Source: JAIVJN01 sp036732565 | GTDB taxonomy: Bacteria > Acidobacteriota > Vicinamibacteria > Vicinamibacterales > UBA2999 | Reading direction: 5' to 3' | DNA: 22,157 nt | Assembly: GCA_036732565.1 (NCBI GenBank) | Contig: DAINCF010000036.1 | Coordinates: 1 to 22,157, forward strand | In this document: positions 6,775-14,829 of the stretch, in pieces | Position numbering within the stretch: position 1 is the stretch's first letter | Layout of the letters: the number at the start of each line of letters is the position of its first letter | The notes under the pieces: model-generated | What the model saw: the letters and a program-made list of their open reading frames with translations, nothing else | Told to the model about the DNA's origin: nothing | Databases searched by the model: none | Made by a program: the position numbers and the translations under genes

Positions 6775-6850
6775 TCGGAGCTCCTCCTACTTCGGCATGT
6801 GAGAAACACGCGAGATCCGGCTCACGGCAGCGGCGAGGACGATTGTGGTT

Positions 6851-6973
6851 GAGCGGCGTGACGTGCATCTCATCTTTCTGACCGCAGATCCCAAGTGGGA
6901 TCCCCACCGCAGCCATGCGCGGTTCCGCGCGCTCCTCGACCGTTGCGATTTCGGGCGAGGACACGACAGATAG
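6851..6973 (+). pseudogene. C-terminal remnant of a TPR-type regulatory protein
   Basis: In frame with base 6851 the peptide ERRDVHLIFLTADPKWDPHR then SHARFRALLDRCDF is followed by a stop at 6971. This is the characteristic tail of acidobacterial TPR proteins (CadC-like, adenylate-cyclase-like or kinase-linked), which end in '...L.VDP.WDPLR.DPRF.ALL.R.GF'. Everything N-terminal of it is absent; upstream lies the promoter region of the outer-membrane protein on the other strand. It is a gene relic, not a functional unit. Confidence 0.5.
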
Positions 6974-7045
6974 GACGCTGGGTTTCGGCAGCTACAAGCG
7001 TGCGGCTCGTTCTCGTTCCGGGGACACCCCGGCGGGTCATGACGG

Positions 7046-7372
7046 CTATTGCTTGTCGTAGACAGAAACGATTGTGATCTCTTTCCCTTGAGCGAGCGGG
7101 ACTGTGGCTGTGACGGTCATGGTCCGGCCGTCGTCCGAAATGGTTGACGCCGTCGTATAGACGACGTTGCCGCCCCTCTTGTATTGGACGACCCCTCCGG
7201 CTTCCGTGCTCTTGAACACGGCGGCATCGATGCTCGGGCTTCCGGACACCGGGCTCTCCGACCCGTCGAAGGTTGACGTGTAACCCCACTTCTGCGCCTG
7301 GCCGTCCGACCCGACGGAATCGACGCTGAGCGTCCACGCCCGCGCGGCGGGGCGGGTCCCGCGATCATCTTG
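7046..7372 (-). CDS. Acidobacterial small secreted-type protein, 5'-truncated
   Basis: The last ~95 residues match a family common in Acidobacteriota whose members read 'EAVGSDGKP...YTA.FDGK.YPVTG.P..D......V......+GGKVV.T..R.VS.DGKTMTVT......G....V.VYDKQ'. Here this appears as DSVGSDGQAQKWGYTSTFDG, ESPVSGSPSIDAAVFKSTEA, RGGNVVYTTASTISDDGRTM and VSVYDKQ. The usual signal peptide and 'GTWKLN..KSKF.PGP' start are missing: only LNPQDDRGTRPAARAWTLSV precedes, an in-frame stop lies a few codons further up, and the only starts are TTG or internal. It is probably a truncated gene; the start given is a guess. Confidence 0.55.
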   Translation of the reverse strand, partial: QDDRGTRPAARAWTLSVDSVGSDGQAQKWGYTSTFDGSESPVSGSPSIDAAVFKSTEAGGVVQYKRGGNVVYTTASTISDDGRTMTVTATVPLAQGKEITIVSVYDKQ

Positions 7373-7486
7373 CGGATTCAAGCGCAAGAACCGGAGTGCC
7401 CCAGCCCCGCCTCACGGGTGATCCTTCGTCCAGGTCATCGAGCGCTCTCGATGATGGTCGCGAAACAGATCCGGAGGACTATTCCA

Positions 7487-7936
7487 ATGAGCAACGCAGA
7501 AACGAACAAGGCCATCGTCATCCGCTGGTTCACCGAGTTCTGGGGGAAGGACGTGAACCTTGCGGTCGTCGACGAGATCGCAGCGCCGGACATGCTGCTC
7601 CAGTACTCGCTGCACGAACCCCGCCGCGGCCACGCCGACATCAAGGCATTCATGACCGGTTTCCGTGCGGCATTCCCGGATCTCAATTTCTGGGGCACGG
7701 CGGATCTGATTGCCGAGGGTGACTACGTCGTGGGTCAGTGGGCAGGTGGTGGCACCCACACGGGTCCGGCTTTCAACGATTTTCTCGTCGGTGGTCTCCC
7801 GGCTTCGACCGGCCGCAGGATGCAGTTCACCGGCACCACCGTACTGAAAGTGCGCGACGGCAGGATCCTGGAGGAGATCGGGCTCGACGATGGCGTGACG
7901 GCGCTGACCCAACTCGGGCTGATCAAGGTCGCCTGA
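7487..7936 (+). CDS. SnoaL-like ester cyclase family protein
   Basis: A 149-residue NTF2-fold protein. The start ATG at 7487 has GGAGG ten bases upstream and begins MSNAETNKAIVIRWFTEFWG, the usual first helix of the family. The signature stretch HEPRRGHADIKAFMTGFRAA, FPDLNFWGTADLIAEGDYVV, GQWAGGGTHTGPAFNDF and LKVRDGRILEEIGLDDG is the standard SnoaL/ester cyclase pattern (small molecule in a cone-shaped pocket). The conserved 'RW...GTH.G' elements are present. Not in an operon; a terminator-like hairpin follows. Confidence 0.88.
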   Translation: MSNAETNKAIVIRWFTEFWGKDVNLAVVDEIAAPDMLLQYSLHEPRRGHADIKAFMTGFRAAFPDLNFWGTADLIAEGDYVVGQWAGGGTHTGPAFNDFLVGGLPASTGRRMQFTGTTVLKVRDGRILEEIGLDDGVTALTQLGLIKVA

Positions 7937-7960
7937 TCAGATAGATCGACGGCCGGGTTG

Positions 7961-7986
7961 CACGGCGCTTCTTTCGAAGCGCCGTG
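7961..7986 (+). terminator. Terminator-like hairpin after the SnoaL-like gene
   Basis: CACGGCGCTTC-TTTC-GAAGCGCCGTG is a perfect 11-bp stem with a 4-base loop, 24 bases after the stop codon. No clear T-tract follows. Confidence 0.65.
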
Positions 7987-8062
7987 AAGTCCTCGAGCTC
8001 TTCGTCTTCCAACACCGCTCGTGAGAAACTGAGGCGGATCTTTGCTCAGCAAAGAAAAGCCA

Positions 8063-8509
8063 ATGACACGAACATGGCCAGAGGACTGGGACGCCCGGAA
8101 ACGAGGCGTGGGCTGCTGGTTTTGTGGGAACCAGCTCGGTGAGCCATTTTATGTGGGAACCGCGGGTGACGGACACCTAGAGCGTCATGCCATCGCTCCT
8201 GGTCACGCGATCGTCATCTTTCGAGACCGACACGTCGCGGACTTCACGAGCTTGACGACCGCGGAAGTCGCGGCGTACTGGCGCGACGTTCACGCCGTCG
8301 CGCGGATGATCGAGCGGGTGTTCGCACCCTGCCATATGAACTACCAACTGCTCGGGAACTCCGTGCCGCACCTGCATGTCCACCTTGTGCCCCGGTACGT
8401 CGACGATCCCGCTCCCGGAAGACCACTACCGTGGGAACCCAAGCCTCTCGACCCATCCGAATTCGACAGACAAGTCCAACGTCTGACGGAGGTCGCTAAG
8501 ACTATCTAG
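8063..8509 (+). CDS. HIT family nucleotide hydrolase or transferase
   Basis: A 148-residue protein with the histidine triad NSVPHLHVHLVPRY (H-L-H-V-H-L-V), which holds the nucleophilic His that forms a nucleotidyl intermediate. The N-terminal half has the usual ERHAIAPGHAIVIFRDRHVA and DFTSLTTAEVAAYW elements. It carries CWFCGNQLG, a Cys pair as in zinc-binding HIT proteins. The ATG at 8063 was preferred over the TTG at 8042 because homologues start close to the Cys pair; the ribosome-binding site is weak in both cases. Probable substrates are nucleoside phosphoramidates or dinucleotides. The neighbours do not add to this. Confidence 0.9.
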   Translation: MTRTWPEDWDARKRGVGCWFCGNQLGEPFYVGTAGDGHLERHAIAPGHAIVIFRDRHVADFTSLTTAEVAAYWRDVHAVARMIERVFAPCHMNYQLLGNSVPHLHVHLVPRYVDDPAPGRPLPWEPKPLDPSEFDRQVQRLTEVAKTI

Positions 8510-8642
8510 TGAAGCTGAACCAAAGTTCGGCCGATTGCCTCTGGCGGCGGCCGACTGGCGTGCGATCAATTCGTGAGGGAAATCAGCTCCACATTTCGCA
8601 TACCTCGTCGGGGCCGATCTCAACTCGAGCGAGGAGCATGCC

Positions 8643-8957
8643 GTGAAGTATGTGATCAGCTGGTTCGAACGCGCGCAGGGTTCGCCAATGGAGTACGAGA
8701 ATGCGCAGAAGCGAATCCTTGAGGTATTCGGTCAATGGAAGGCGCCCGCCAATTTCAAGGTCGAATTCTTCGTGGTGCGAGTCGGTGAGTGGGGTGGGCA
8801 CATGCTGGTCGACTGCGACGATCCGCTGACCATTCACAAATTTTGTTCGATGCTTCCTGCCTTCGTATTCGAGGCGCGACCCGTCATTGCGGTCGAGGAC
8901 GCCGTCAGCAGCGAGCTCGAGGTCATTGCCTGGCGGGATGGACTGACGCGCACGTGA
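8643..8957 (+). CDS. DUF3303 family protein
   Basis: A 104-residue protein starting at GTG, with GAGGAG six bases before it. MKYVISWFERAQGSPMEYEN and AQKRILEVFGQWKAP, followed by FKVEFFVVRVGEWGGHMLVD and the ending MLPAFVFEARPVIAVEDAV, fit the DUF3303 pattern of a small ferredoxin-like alpha-beta domain. No reaction is known for the family. A repeat of family B begins four bases after its stop codon, so its messenger would carry that hairpin at the 3' end. Confidence 0.8.
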   Translation: MKYVISWFERAQGSPMEYENAQKRILEVFGQWKAPANFKVEFFVVRVGEWGGHMLVDCDDPLTIHKFCSMLPAFVFEARPVIAVEDAVSSELEVIAWRDGLTRT

Positions 8958-8960
8958 TGC

Positions 8961-9015
8961 TGCCTGAGAACTTCCGCGGCGAAGCCAATGCGGGCGAAGC
9001 GAGAATTGGTGAGGC
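8961..9015. repeat. Structured repeat family B, copy B2
   Basis: Partner of 3909-3963. It contains the outer pair GCCT ... AGGC, the short hairpin TTC-CGCGGC-GAA and the stem GCCAAT ... ATTGGT. Changes relative to B1 include G to A opposite T, which keeps the base of the stem paired. Confidence 0.75.
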
Positions 9016-9091
9016 TGTCGGGCGAGCTCTTCACAGTCGCTGCTCGAGGTCGCGGTCGGCGACAACCACTCGCGTTCTTGCTCGAACTGTC

Positions 9092-9871
9092 TCAGCCGCT
9101 GAACCGTGCCATCAACTCCGCCAGCGCATACCACCACTGAGTCGTACTCAGAGGCACGCGCAACACCTGAACGGCGAGAATGAGGGCTCCGCCGATGAGA
9201 TACGCGGGATGCGGCCGGCCGCGCGTGCGCATGTCATAGACGACGCCGGCGAGGATCAATGCATCGGCGATGAGCGTTGGACCCAGGATGGACTCCACGG
9301 TCCTGGGCGGGCCGATCCCCGGACGCAACCCTGGCCCGATCCCCACGCTTACGGCGAAGAACACGCGCGCAATCGCGGGTGGGAGGATCGCGATCGTCGC
9401 GAGCAGCATCAGTCGCTTATGAACTTCGGGCCGTGACACGTTCACGATGGCGGCGGCGACGAGGATGCCGAACAGCGAGATGATCGACGTCGACGCGATG
9501 TGAAAGGCACGCGCGCGGTCGCCAAATCCGGCCGCCAACCGCACGACCAGCGCGTCATTCGCCACCGCGAAGCCGACGAACACCATCGCCGTCGCCAGCG
9601 ACACCCCAAGCAGGCCCCAGGTGCGGTGACGGGCCACCCGGCCGCCGGCCGCCAGGACCGTTTGCAGGAGCAGATAGAGGGGCCATGCCGAGAACAGCAG
9701 CCCGTGCGCATGCAGCAGCGGCGAACCAACGAAGGTGCCGGGTGCAAGTTGCAGCCAGTACGTCGGCGCGAAGCCAACGAACGCGATGAGAACGCAGCCC
9801 CCCGCCATCCACACGTAGAACCGGCGCCCGGTATGGCGGGCCGGATTCGGAGCGATCGTCGAAGTATGCAT
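9092..9871 (-). CDS. Polytopic membrane protein with conserved histidines
   Basis: A 259-residue inner-membrane protein with about seven hydrophobic spans, for example WMAGGCVLIAFVGFAPTYWL, LLFSAWPLYLLLQTVLAAGG, GLLGVSLATAMVFVGFAVAN and YLIGGALILAVQVLRVPLS. Histidines sit at span edges: SPLLHAHGLLFSAW, VARHRTWGLLG, RAFHIASTS and PEVHKRLMLLA, a pattern seen in DUF2306-like and haem-linked membrane proteins. I do not recognise the exact family. The gene is convergent with no neighbour; it is divergent from the sigma factor gene, with 122 bases between their starts. Confidence 0.7.
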   Translation of the reverse strand: MHTSTIAPNPARHTGRRFYVWMAGGCVLIAFVGFAPTYWLQLAPGTFVGSPLLHAHGLLFSAWPLYLLLQTVLAAGGRVARHRTWGLLGVSLATAMVFVGFAVANDALVVRLAAGFGDRARAFHIASTSIISLFGILVAAAIVNVSRPEVHKRLMLLATIAILPPAIARVFFAVSVGIGPGLRPGIGPPRTVESILGPTLIADALILAGVVYDMRTRGRPHPAYLIGGALILAVQVLRVPLSTTQWWYALAELMARFSG

Positions 9872-9993
9872 CGGGATGCCTCGCTCAGAGCTTCCGCAGG
9901 TACGGGCGCACCGAGTGGCGCTACTACCTGACGCGTAAACGGAGGAGAAACTGCCTCACGGCCTATACTCAGGATCGCGACGCGAGTCGCATC

Positions 9994-10575
9994 ATGGCGA
10001 CGGCACCTACCAGCACGGTCAGTCAACTGCTCCAGGCGTGGGGGCAGGGAGACCAGCAGGCACGAGAGGATCTGATGCCGCTGGTGTATCAGGAGCTTCG
10101 CAAGCGAGCGGCCGGCTACCTGCGACGAGAGCGCCGCGATCACACGCTGCAGCCGACGGCGTTGGTGAACGAGGCGTACATCCGGCTCCTGGGGCAAGAG
10201 CGCCTGACCTGGCTGAACCGCGCCCACTTCTTCGGCGTGGCGTCGCAGATGATGCGGCGGATCCTCGTCGACCATGCGCGGGAGCATCACGCGGCGAAGC
10301 GTCCGCGCGGGATCAGGGTCACCCTGGACGAAGGTATGCGCACCGTCCCTCCGCTCGACTGCGAGCTGCTCCTGCTGGACGATGCCCTACGGGAGCTTAC
10401 CGCGTTGGATGACCGTCAAGCGCACATCGTGGAGTTGAAGTACTTCGGTGGGCTGTCGGAGGCCGAGATCGCCACGGTCCTGTCGTTGTCTCGGGCGACG
10501 ATCACGCGTGAGTGGCAGTCGGCGCGCGCGTGGCTCTATCGACGCGTGACGCAAGGGCGAGCCGGGTGCTCATGA
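9994..10575 (+). CDS. ECF-like RNA polymerase sigma factor (TIGR02999 type)
   Basis: A 193-residue sigma-70 family protein. Region 2 spans residues ~8-100, including LMPLVYQELRKRAAGYLRRE, HTLQPTALVNEAYIRLL and HFFGVASQMMRRILVDHARE, all typical of the TIGR02999 'ECF sigma factor' group. Region 4 is at ~128-180, with DRQAHIVELKYFGGLSEAEI followed by ATVLSLSRATITREWQSARA. The ATG at 9994 is the natural family start. Its stop overlaps the kinase start as ATGA, so both are one transcript. In this family such pairs are common; the kinase is a likely partner or target controlling sigma activity. Confidence 0.93.
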   Translation: MATAPTSTVSQLLQAWGQGDQQAREDLMPLVYQELRKRAAGYLRRERRDHTLQPTALVNEAYIRLLGQERLTWLNRAHFFGVASQMMRRILVDHAREHHAAKRPRGIRVTLDEGMRTVPPLDCELLLLDDALRELTALDDRQAHIVELKYFGGLSEAEIATVLSLSRATITREWQSARAWLYRRVTQGRAGCS

Positions 10576-13406
10576 CGGACCCGCGCCGTCGATGGCCGCA
10601 GGTCAAGGAGATCTTTCACTCGGCGCTGGCGTGTGCTCCCGATCAGCGGGCGACGTTCTTGGGTGGCGCCTGCGGCGACGATCGGGCGCTCAGAGATGAA
10701 GTCGAATCACTGCTCGCCGCGCATGCCGAGGCCGGATCGTTTGCCGAGGGCGCGGCGATCGACGTCACGACCAGCCGCGACGTGCGCGCGCTGATCAACG
10801 GCGCTGGGCTCGGACCCTATCAGATCCTCGGGCCGCTCGACGCCGGTGGCATGGGCGAGGTGTTTCGAGCGCTCGATACACGCCTCCAGCGTGACGTGGC
10901 CATCAAGGTGCTGCCCGCCGCGTTCGCGAGTGATCCAGCGCGCGTCGCGCGGCTGGCGCACGAAGCTCGATTGCTTGCCGCGCTGAACCATCCGCACATC
11001 GCCACCATTTACGGCTTCGAAATCGCCGGCGATGTGCACGCGATCATCATGGAGCTGGTCGAAGGCCCGACACTGGCCGAGCGGCTCTCCACTGGACCGC
11101 TCGCGCTCGACCTGACGCTCGAGATCGCACGCCACATCGCGGCGGCCCTCGAGGCCGCGCACGAGAAAGGCATCATCCATCGCGATGTCAAGCCCGCCAA
11201 CATCAAGCTCACCGCCACCGGTGTCGTGAAGGTGCTCGACTTCGGTCTCGCGAAGGCAGCGGCCGCAGCGATGCCCGAGGGGTACGCGGCGCCCACCGCG
11301 GACGGCGCGGCGAGCCGTGATGGCCTTGTGACCGGGACACCAGGCTACATGAGCCCGGAACAGGCGCGCGGTGAACGCGTGGATGCCCGCAGCGATATCT
11401 GGGCGTTCGGCTGTGTCGTCTACGAGATGTTGACCGCGCAGCAGGCCTTCGGTCGTACGGCAACCGACATGCTGGGACCTGCGATCGAACGCGAACCGGC
11501 TTGGGATCGCCTGCCAACGAACGTGCCGCTCGGCATTCGACGCCTGCTGCGCCGGTGCTTGGAACCCGATCCCGGACGGCGCCTCCATCACATCGGCGAC
11601 GCACGCATTGAGATCGAGGATGCCCGCAACGACGCTGACAGGGATGATCTGGCCCAGGCAACGCGACCCAGTCGCCGCCGTGCGCGGTTGCTTGGCGCGT
11701 CGACTGCCGCGCTGGCGCTGGTGTTGGCCGCCATGCTGACTACCTGGGGCCTGCGCCGCCCCGCGGACGTACCGGAGCTGCGCGTGGCCGAGATCACGAC
11801 CCCACCAACGTCCGATCTTGCGTCGTTTGCCCTCTCCCCCGACGGGCGGCGCCTCGCATTCGTCGCCGACCATGAGGGGCGCTCCTCGCTGTGGGTACGG
11901 GAGCTCGACTCGGCGGATGCCCGCCCTCTGCCGGGCACGGAGCGAGCGCGCCGACCATTCTGGTCGCCCGACAGCCGATCGATCGGATTTTTCCGCGATA
12001 GCGAACTGAAACGGATCGAGCCCCGCGGCGGTTCGGCGCAGACAGTGACCTACCTTCTGGCCGGAACGACCGCGGCGTGGGGGCCGGACGGTACCATCCT
12101 CTTTTCCAGCACCGCGTCACCCGCGCTACATCGCGTCAATGCTGCGGGAGGGAACGTCGAGCCGGTGACCGCACCTGCGGCAGAGTCGACCGGGCATCGC
12201 CATCCGCAGTTCCTGCCGGCCGGTCGCGACTTTCTGTTCTTCGCCGGAGGTCCAGATGCCGTACGCGGCGTGTACCTGGGCTCGCTCGGATCGCCGCAGG
12301 TGACGCGTCTCGTGCCGTCCGACACGCAGGGCGCGTACATCGCGCCAGGCTGGCTGCTGTTCATTCGCCAGGGCACGCTGTGGGCGCAGCGCGTCGATCT
12401 CCGACAACGAACGGTCAGCGGCGAGCCGATCGCCATCGCCGACTCCGTGGCGTTCGAGCCCATCGATGGCACCGGCGCCTTCTCAACCTCGGACGCGGCC
12501 GTGATGGCCTATCGGGTGGGACGATCGTCGATCACGCGGCTCGCCTGGTTCGACCGATCTGGCAACGCACTCGGCGCGCTCGGTTCGCTTGAGCAGCGAG
12601 GACTGTCGAACCTCAGACTGGCGCCGGACGATCGTCGAGTGGCGGTCGAACGGTCGCTGCAGAACGAGACCGACCTGTGGCTGCTGGACGCCACGCGCCA
12701 GACACGCTTTACGCACGCCTCTAACGGCCGTCTCATGCGCCTTCCTCTCTGGTCGCCAGATGGCAGCCGCATCGCATTCCAATCGGTCCGTGCGGGCTCG
12801 ATTGCCCTGTCCGTGAAGCCATCGGCCGGCGACGGGGCGGAAGACGTGCTCTTCGAATCGCCGGAGGTCAAAATCCCCTCAGACTGGTCGCCCGATGGGA
12901 AGCTTCTGATGTACTACGTGCCGAATCCCACGTCGGGCACAGATCTCTGGGTCCTGCCCCGAGACACGAGGGTGCCGTTCGCGTTCCTCAAGACGGAGGC
13001 GAACGAACTGTGGGGGCAGTTCTCTCCCGACGGACGCTGGGTCGCCTACCAATCAAACGAAACCGGCCGCTATGAAATCTACATGCGGTCGTTCCCTTCG
13101 GCGGGCGGCCCAATACCGATCTCCACGACCGGCGGGGTCTATCCGCGGTGGTCTCGTGACGGGAAAGAGCTGTACTTCATTGCGCCTGACGCGAAGCTCA
13201 TGGCCGTCTCGATTCGAACGACCACCACGTCGGTGGACGCCGGCGTACCGACGGCGCTGTTCCAGACGCGTCGCCTGGGTGGGGGGGCGAACGTCATCGG
13301 CCGCAGTCACCAGTACGATGTCGCTCGGGACGGGCGATTCCTCATCAACATCGACGCCGAGTCGAGCGCGCCGCCAGTGACGCTCTTGATGAACTGGAAA
13401 CCATAA
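10572..13406 (+). CDS. Membrane Ser/Thr protein kinase with WD40-like propeller
   Basis: A 944-residue protein starting at the ATG that overlaps the sigma stop codon. Residues 1-80 are a leader helix region (VKEIFHSALACAPDQR). The kinase domain is at ~83-350: glycine loop DAGGMGEV (90-97), Lys112 in VAIKVL, HRDVKPAN (203-210), DFG (223-225), TGTPGYMSPEQ in the activation loop and SDIWAFG. All catalytic residues are present. A single transmembrane segment lies at ~373-394. The outer part has TolB/PD40-type repeats, visible as LSPDGRRLAFV, WSPDSRSIGFF, WSPDGSRIAFQ, WSPDGKLLMYY and FSPDGRWVAYQ. The layout suggests an external propeller sensing a ligand and an internal kinase acting on the partner sigma factor. 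Confidence 0.95.
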   Translation: MTDPRRRWPQVKEIFHSALACAPDQRATFLGGACGDDRALRDEVESLLAAHAEAGSFAEGAAIDVTTSRDVRALINGAGLGPYQILGPLDAGGMGEVFRALDTRLQRDVAIKVLPAAFASDPARVARLAHEARLLAALNHPHIATIYGFEIAGDVHAIIMELVEGPTLAERLSTGPLALDLTLEIARHIAAALEAAHEKGIIHRDVKPANIKLTATGVVKVLDFGLAKAAAAAMPEGYAAPTADGAASRDGLVTGTPGYMSPEQARGERVDARSDIWAFGCVVYEMLTAQQAFGRTATDMLGPAIEREPAWDRLPTNVPLGIRRLLRRCLEPDPGRRLHHIGDARIEIEDARNDADRDDLAQATRPSRRRARLLGASTAALALVLAAMLTTWGLRRPADVPELRVAEITTPPTSDLASFALSPDGRRLAFVADHEGRSSLWVRELDSADARPLPGTERARRPFWSPDSRSIGFFRDSELKRIEPRGGSAQTVTYLLAGTTAAWGPDGTILFSSTASPALHRVNAAGGNVEPVTAPAAESTGHRHPQFLPAGRDFLFFAGGPDAVRGVYLGSLGSPQVTRLVPSDTQGAYIAPGWLLFIRQGTLWAQRVDLRQRTVSGEPIAIADSVAFEPIDGTGAFSTSDAAVMAYRVGRSSITRLAWFDRSGNALGALGSLEQRGLSNLRLAPDDRRVAVERSLQNETDLWLLDATRQTRFTHASNGRLMRLPLWSPDGSRIAFQSVRAGSIALSVKPSAGDGAEDVLFESPEVKIPSDWSPDGKLLMYYVPNPTSGTDLWVLPRDTRVPFAFLKTEANELWGQFSPDGRWVAYQSNETGRYEIYMRSFPSAGGPIPISTTGGVYPRWSRDGKELYFIAPDAKLMAVSIRTTTTSVDAGVPTALFQTRRLGGGANVIGRSHQYDVARDGRFLINIDAESSAPPVTLLMNWKP

Positions 13407-13430
13407 GGGGGCGCCATGTGATCTCAACCG

Positions 13431-13592
13431 TCAGACTGGTGGCACCTTCGGCGCAGCCTCCCGTATCGCCGCCTTGCGCGTACGCTCGCGCTTGCGTCTC
13501 CTGGCCGCCTGCTTGGCGCGTCTCGTTACGTCCCTGGTACGGTTTGCCTGGACTGCCGATTTGTACCGCGCGCGTGCCGTTTGTGCGGCCAT
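13431..13592 (-). CDS. Small, very basic, Arg/Lys/Ala-rich protein (53 aa)
   Basis: A short gene starting at ATG 13592 with GGGAG about nine bases upstream. The translation begins MAAQTARARYKSAVQANRTR and continues through an RRAKQAARRRKRERTRKAA core to a PKVPPV end. Nearly two fifths of the residues are Arg or Lys, and it is Ala-rich, so it should be a single long helix binding nucleic acid, in the style of bacterial histone-H1-like or ribosome-associated small proteins. No named family was recognised. It faces the kinase gene tail to tail (24 bases between the stops) and lies downstream of, and in the same direction as, the small membrane gene and the large XRE regulator. Confidence 0.5.
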   Translation of the reverse strand: MAAQTARARYKSAVQANRTRDVTRRAKQAARRRKRERTRKAAIREAAPKVPPV

Positions 13593-13765
13593 CGTTGGTT
13601 CTCCCGTGTCGAATCGGTCGTTTCCGAGCGGCTAGTCAGGATCTCCAGACCGCCGAACGCTTCCGCGAGGTGCAGAGGCTTTCAGAATGGATGGTCACGA
13701 GTCCATCGGCTCTCGACAATGGCATGGATGCGGCGAAGCCACCACGCGCGCACGACTCGGCGCGC

Positions 13766-13909
13766 TCACCGGTCGTGTGACTGCCGGTATTCGTGAAGCC
13801 ACTGTGCGCTGACGCTGCCGAGGTCGATCCCGCGCCGCGCAGCGCGGAACGCCCAAATCACGACTCCGAGAACAGTGACAGGCGCAAGCAGCCAGAGCCA
13901 TGACGTCAT
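13766..13909 (-). CDS. Small single-span membrane protein (47 aa)
   Basis: Starts at ATG 13909 (GGAG six bases upstream; a GTG four codons earlier is possible). MTSWLWLLAPVTVLGVVIWA forms one strong transmembrane helix, and the polar tail FRAARRGIDLGSVSAQWLHE then YRQSHDR is positive near the membrane, predicting the tail in the cytoplasm. No known family. It follows the XRE regulator by 57 bases on the same strand and may be co-transcribed with it. Confidence 0.5.
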   Translation of the reverse strand: MTSWLWLLAPVTVLGVVIWAFRAARRGIDLGSVSAQWLHEYRQSHDR

Positions 13910-13966
13910 CCAGTACTCCACTATGACACTCCGTGGGACCTGTAGCCAGTTCAGCAAAGCTGCAGG

Positions 13967-14818
13967 CTACGGAAAATGGAGCGGATCGCGCAGGCTTTGC
14001 CATTCCCGATAGTAGTAAAGCTTCGTCGGCCGTTTTCCAGTAAAGGTCAACTTCTTCAGAAATGCGAGCTCCTTTGCCGTCACGTCGGCGCTCAGTGTCG
14101 GATCCCTGAGGAACTCGCGGAGCCCTGGCTCCTCGGCAATCGGCGCCGCCTCGTCTCGTTCGACGAACTCGAATCGCGCCGAGTGGGCGCTCGCCAGCCG
14201 GCGGTTCAGGACGATTTCCATGCCGAAGGTCGTCAGGTCGATGTCCCAGGACTCGATCAACGGATCCAGAAACGCCATGCAGTGATCCGCCGAGATGGTC
14301 AACGCCTCGGTCTCCAGGAAGTCGAGCACGATGACGCGCATTTGCGCGTAGCTGCGCCGGCCGAGTCGAGCCATCCGGCGGAGCCACTTTTCGTCCCCGA
14401 GCTCCTCTCTCGCCACTCTCTTCACGACGTCGAGCAGCTTCTGGATCACGAGGTGTTCCAGGGCGCCGAACGGCTCCCGCTCGAAAGTCGCCCTGACGGA
14501 CGTCTGCTTCGCCGGCACGCACTTGCGCAACATCAACTCGCGTACGCTCGTGAGCAGGGGCGAGGCCGGCTCCGCCAGGATTCGCTTCACGGCTTCCCGC
14601 CGTTCCAGCTCTGCCAGCCGGACCAACTCTCCGGCCGGGAGTTTGAGGAACGTCTCCATCCGATCGTAGATGTCCGTGCGCTCGGGCGCGGGCGGCCGTT
14701 TCTTCCCGGTGAGCAGCTGCGAAATGTAGGATTCGGTGACCTGTGCGGCGGCGGCCAGGTCTCTCTGCTCGGTTCCCAGTGCCTTGAGCCGATGGCGGAG
14801 GAGCAGCGGAAAACTCAC
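13967..14818 (-). CDS. Large XRE-type regulator, divergent from groEL
   Basis: A 283-residue protein. Residues ~4-62 are an XRE HTH: LRHRLKALGTEQRDLAAAAQ, then VTESYISQLLTGKKRPPAPE with the recognition helix. The remaining ~220 residues are mostly helical with no family I recognise (DVVKRVAREELGDEKWLRRM, RVIVLDFLETEALTISADHC), ending in TGKRPTKLYYYREWQSLRDP. It is far longer than typical XRE repressors, so the C-terminal domain probably senses a signal or oligomerises. GTG start with GAGG seven bases before. The gene is back to back with groEL across a palindrome-rich 200-bp region, the usual layout of an autoregulated repressor that also controls its divergent neighbour. Confidence 0.85.
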   Translation of the reverse strand: MSFPLLLRHRLKALGTEQRDLAAAAQVTESYISQLLTGKKRPPAPERTDIYDRMETFLKLPAGELVRLAELERREAVKRILAEPASPLLTSVRELMLRKCVPAKQTSVRATFEREPFGALEHLVIQKLLDVVKRVAREELGDEKWLRRMARLGRRSYAQMRVIVLDFLETEALTISADHCMAFLDPLIESWDIDLTTFGMEIVLNRRLASAHSARFEFVERDEAAPIAEEPGLREFLRDPTLSADVTAKELAFLKKLTFTGKRPTKLYYYREWQSLRDPLHFP

Positions 14819-14829
14819 GACCTCACCTC

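Noticed and set aside
8961..9015. Repeat B as an integron attC site
   Set aside because: The outer GCCT/AGGC pair and internal stems recall attC, but the RYYYAAC and GTTRRRY core sites are missing and no integrase gene is present.
10707..11873. Open frame of 388 codons on the minus strand
   Set aside because: Lies opposite the kinase domain, which has all its catalytic motifs; no family features in the antisense frame.
13418..13780. Open frame of 120 codons on the plus strand after the kinase gene
   Set aside because: Cys/Trp/Pro-rich without pattern; the opposite strand holds the better supported 53-residue basic protein with a ribosome-binding site.
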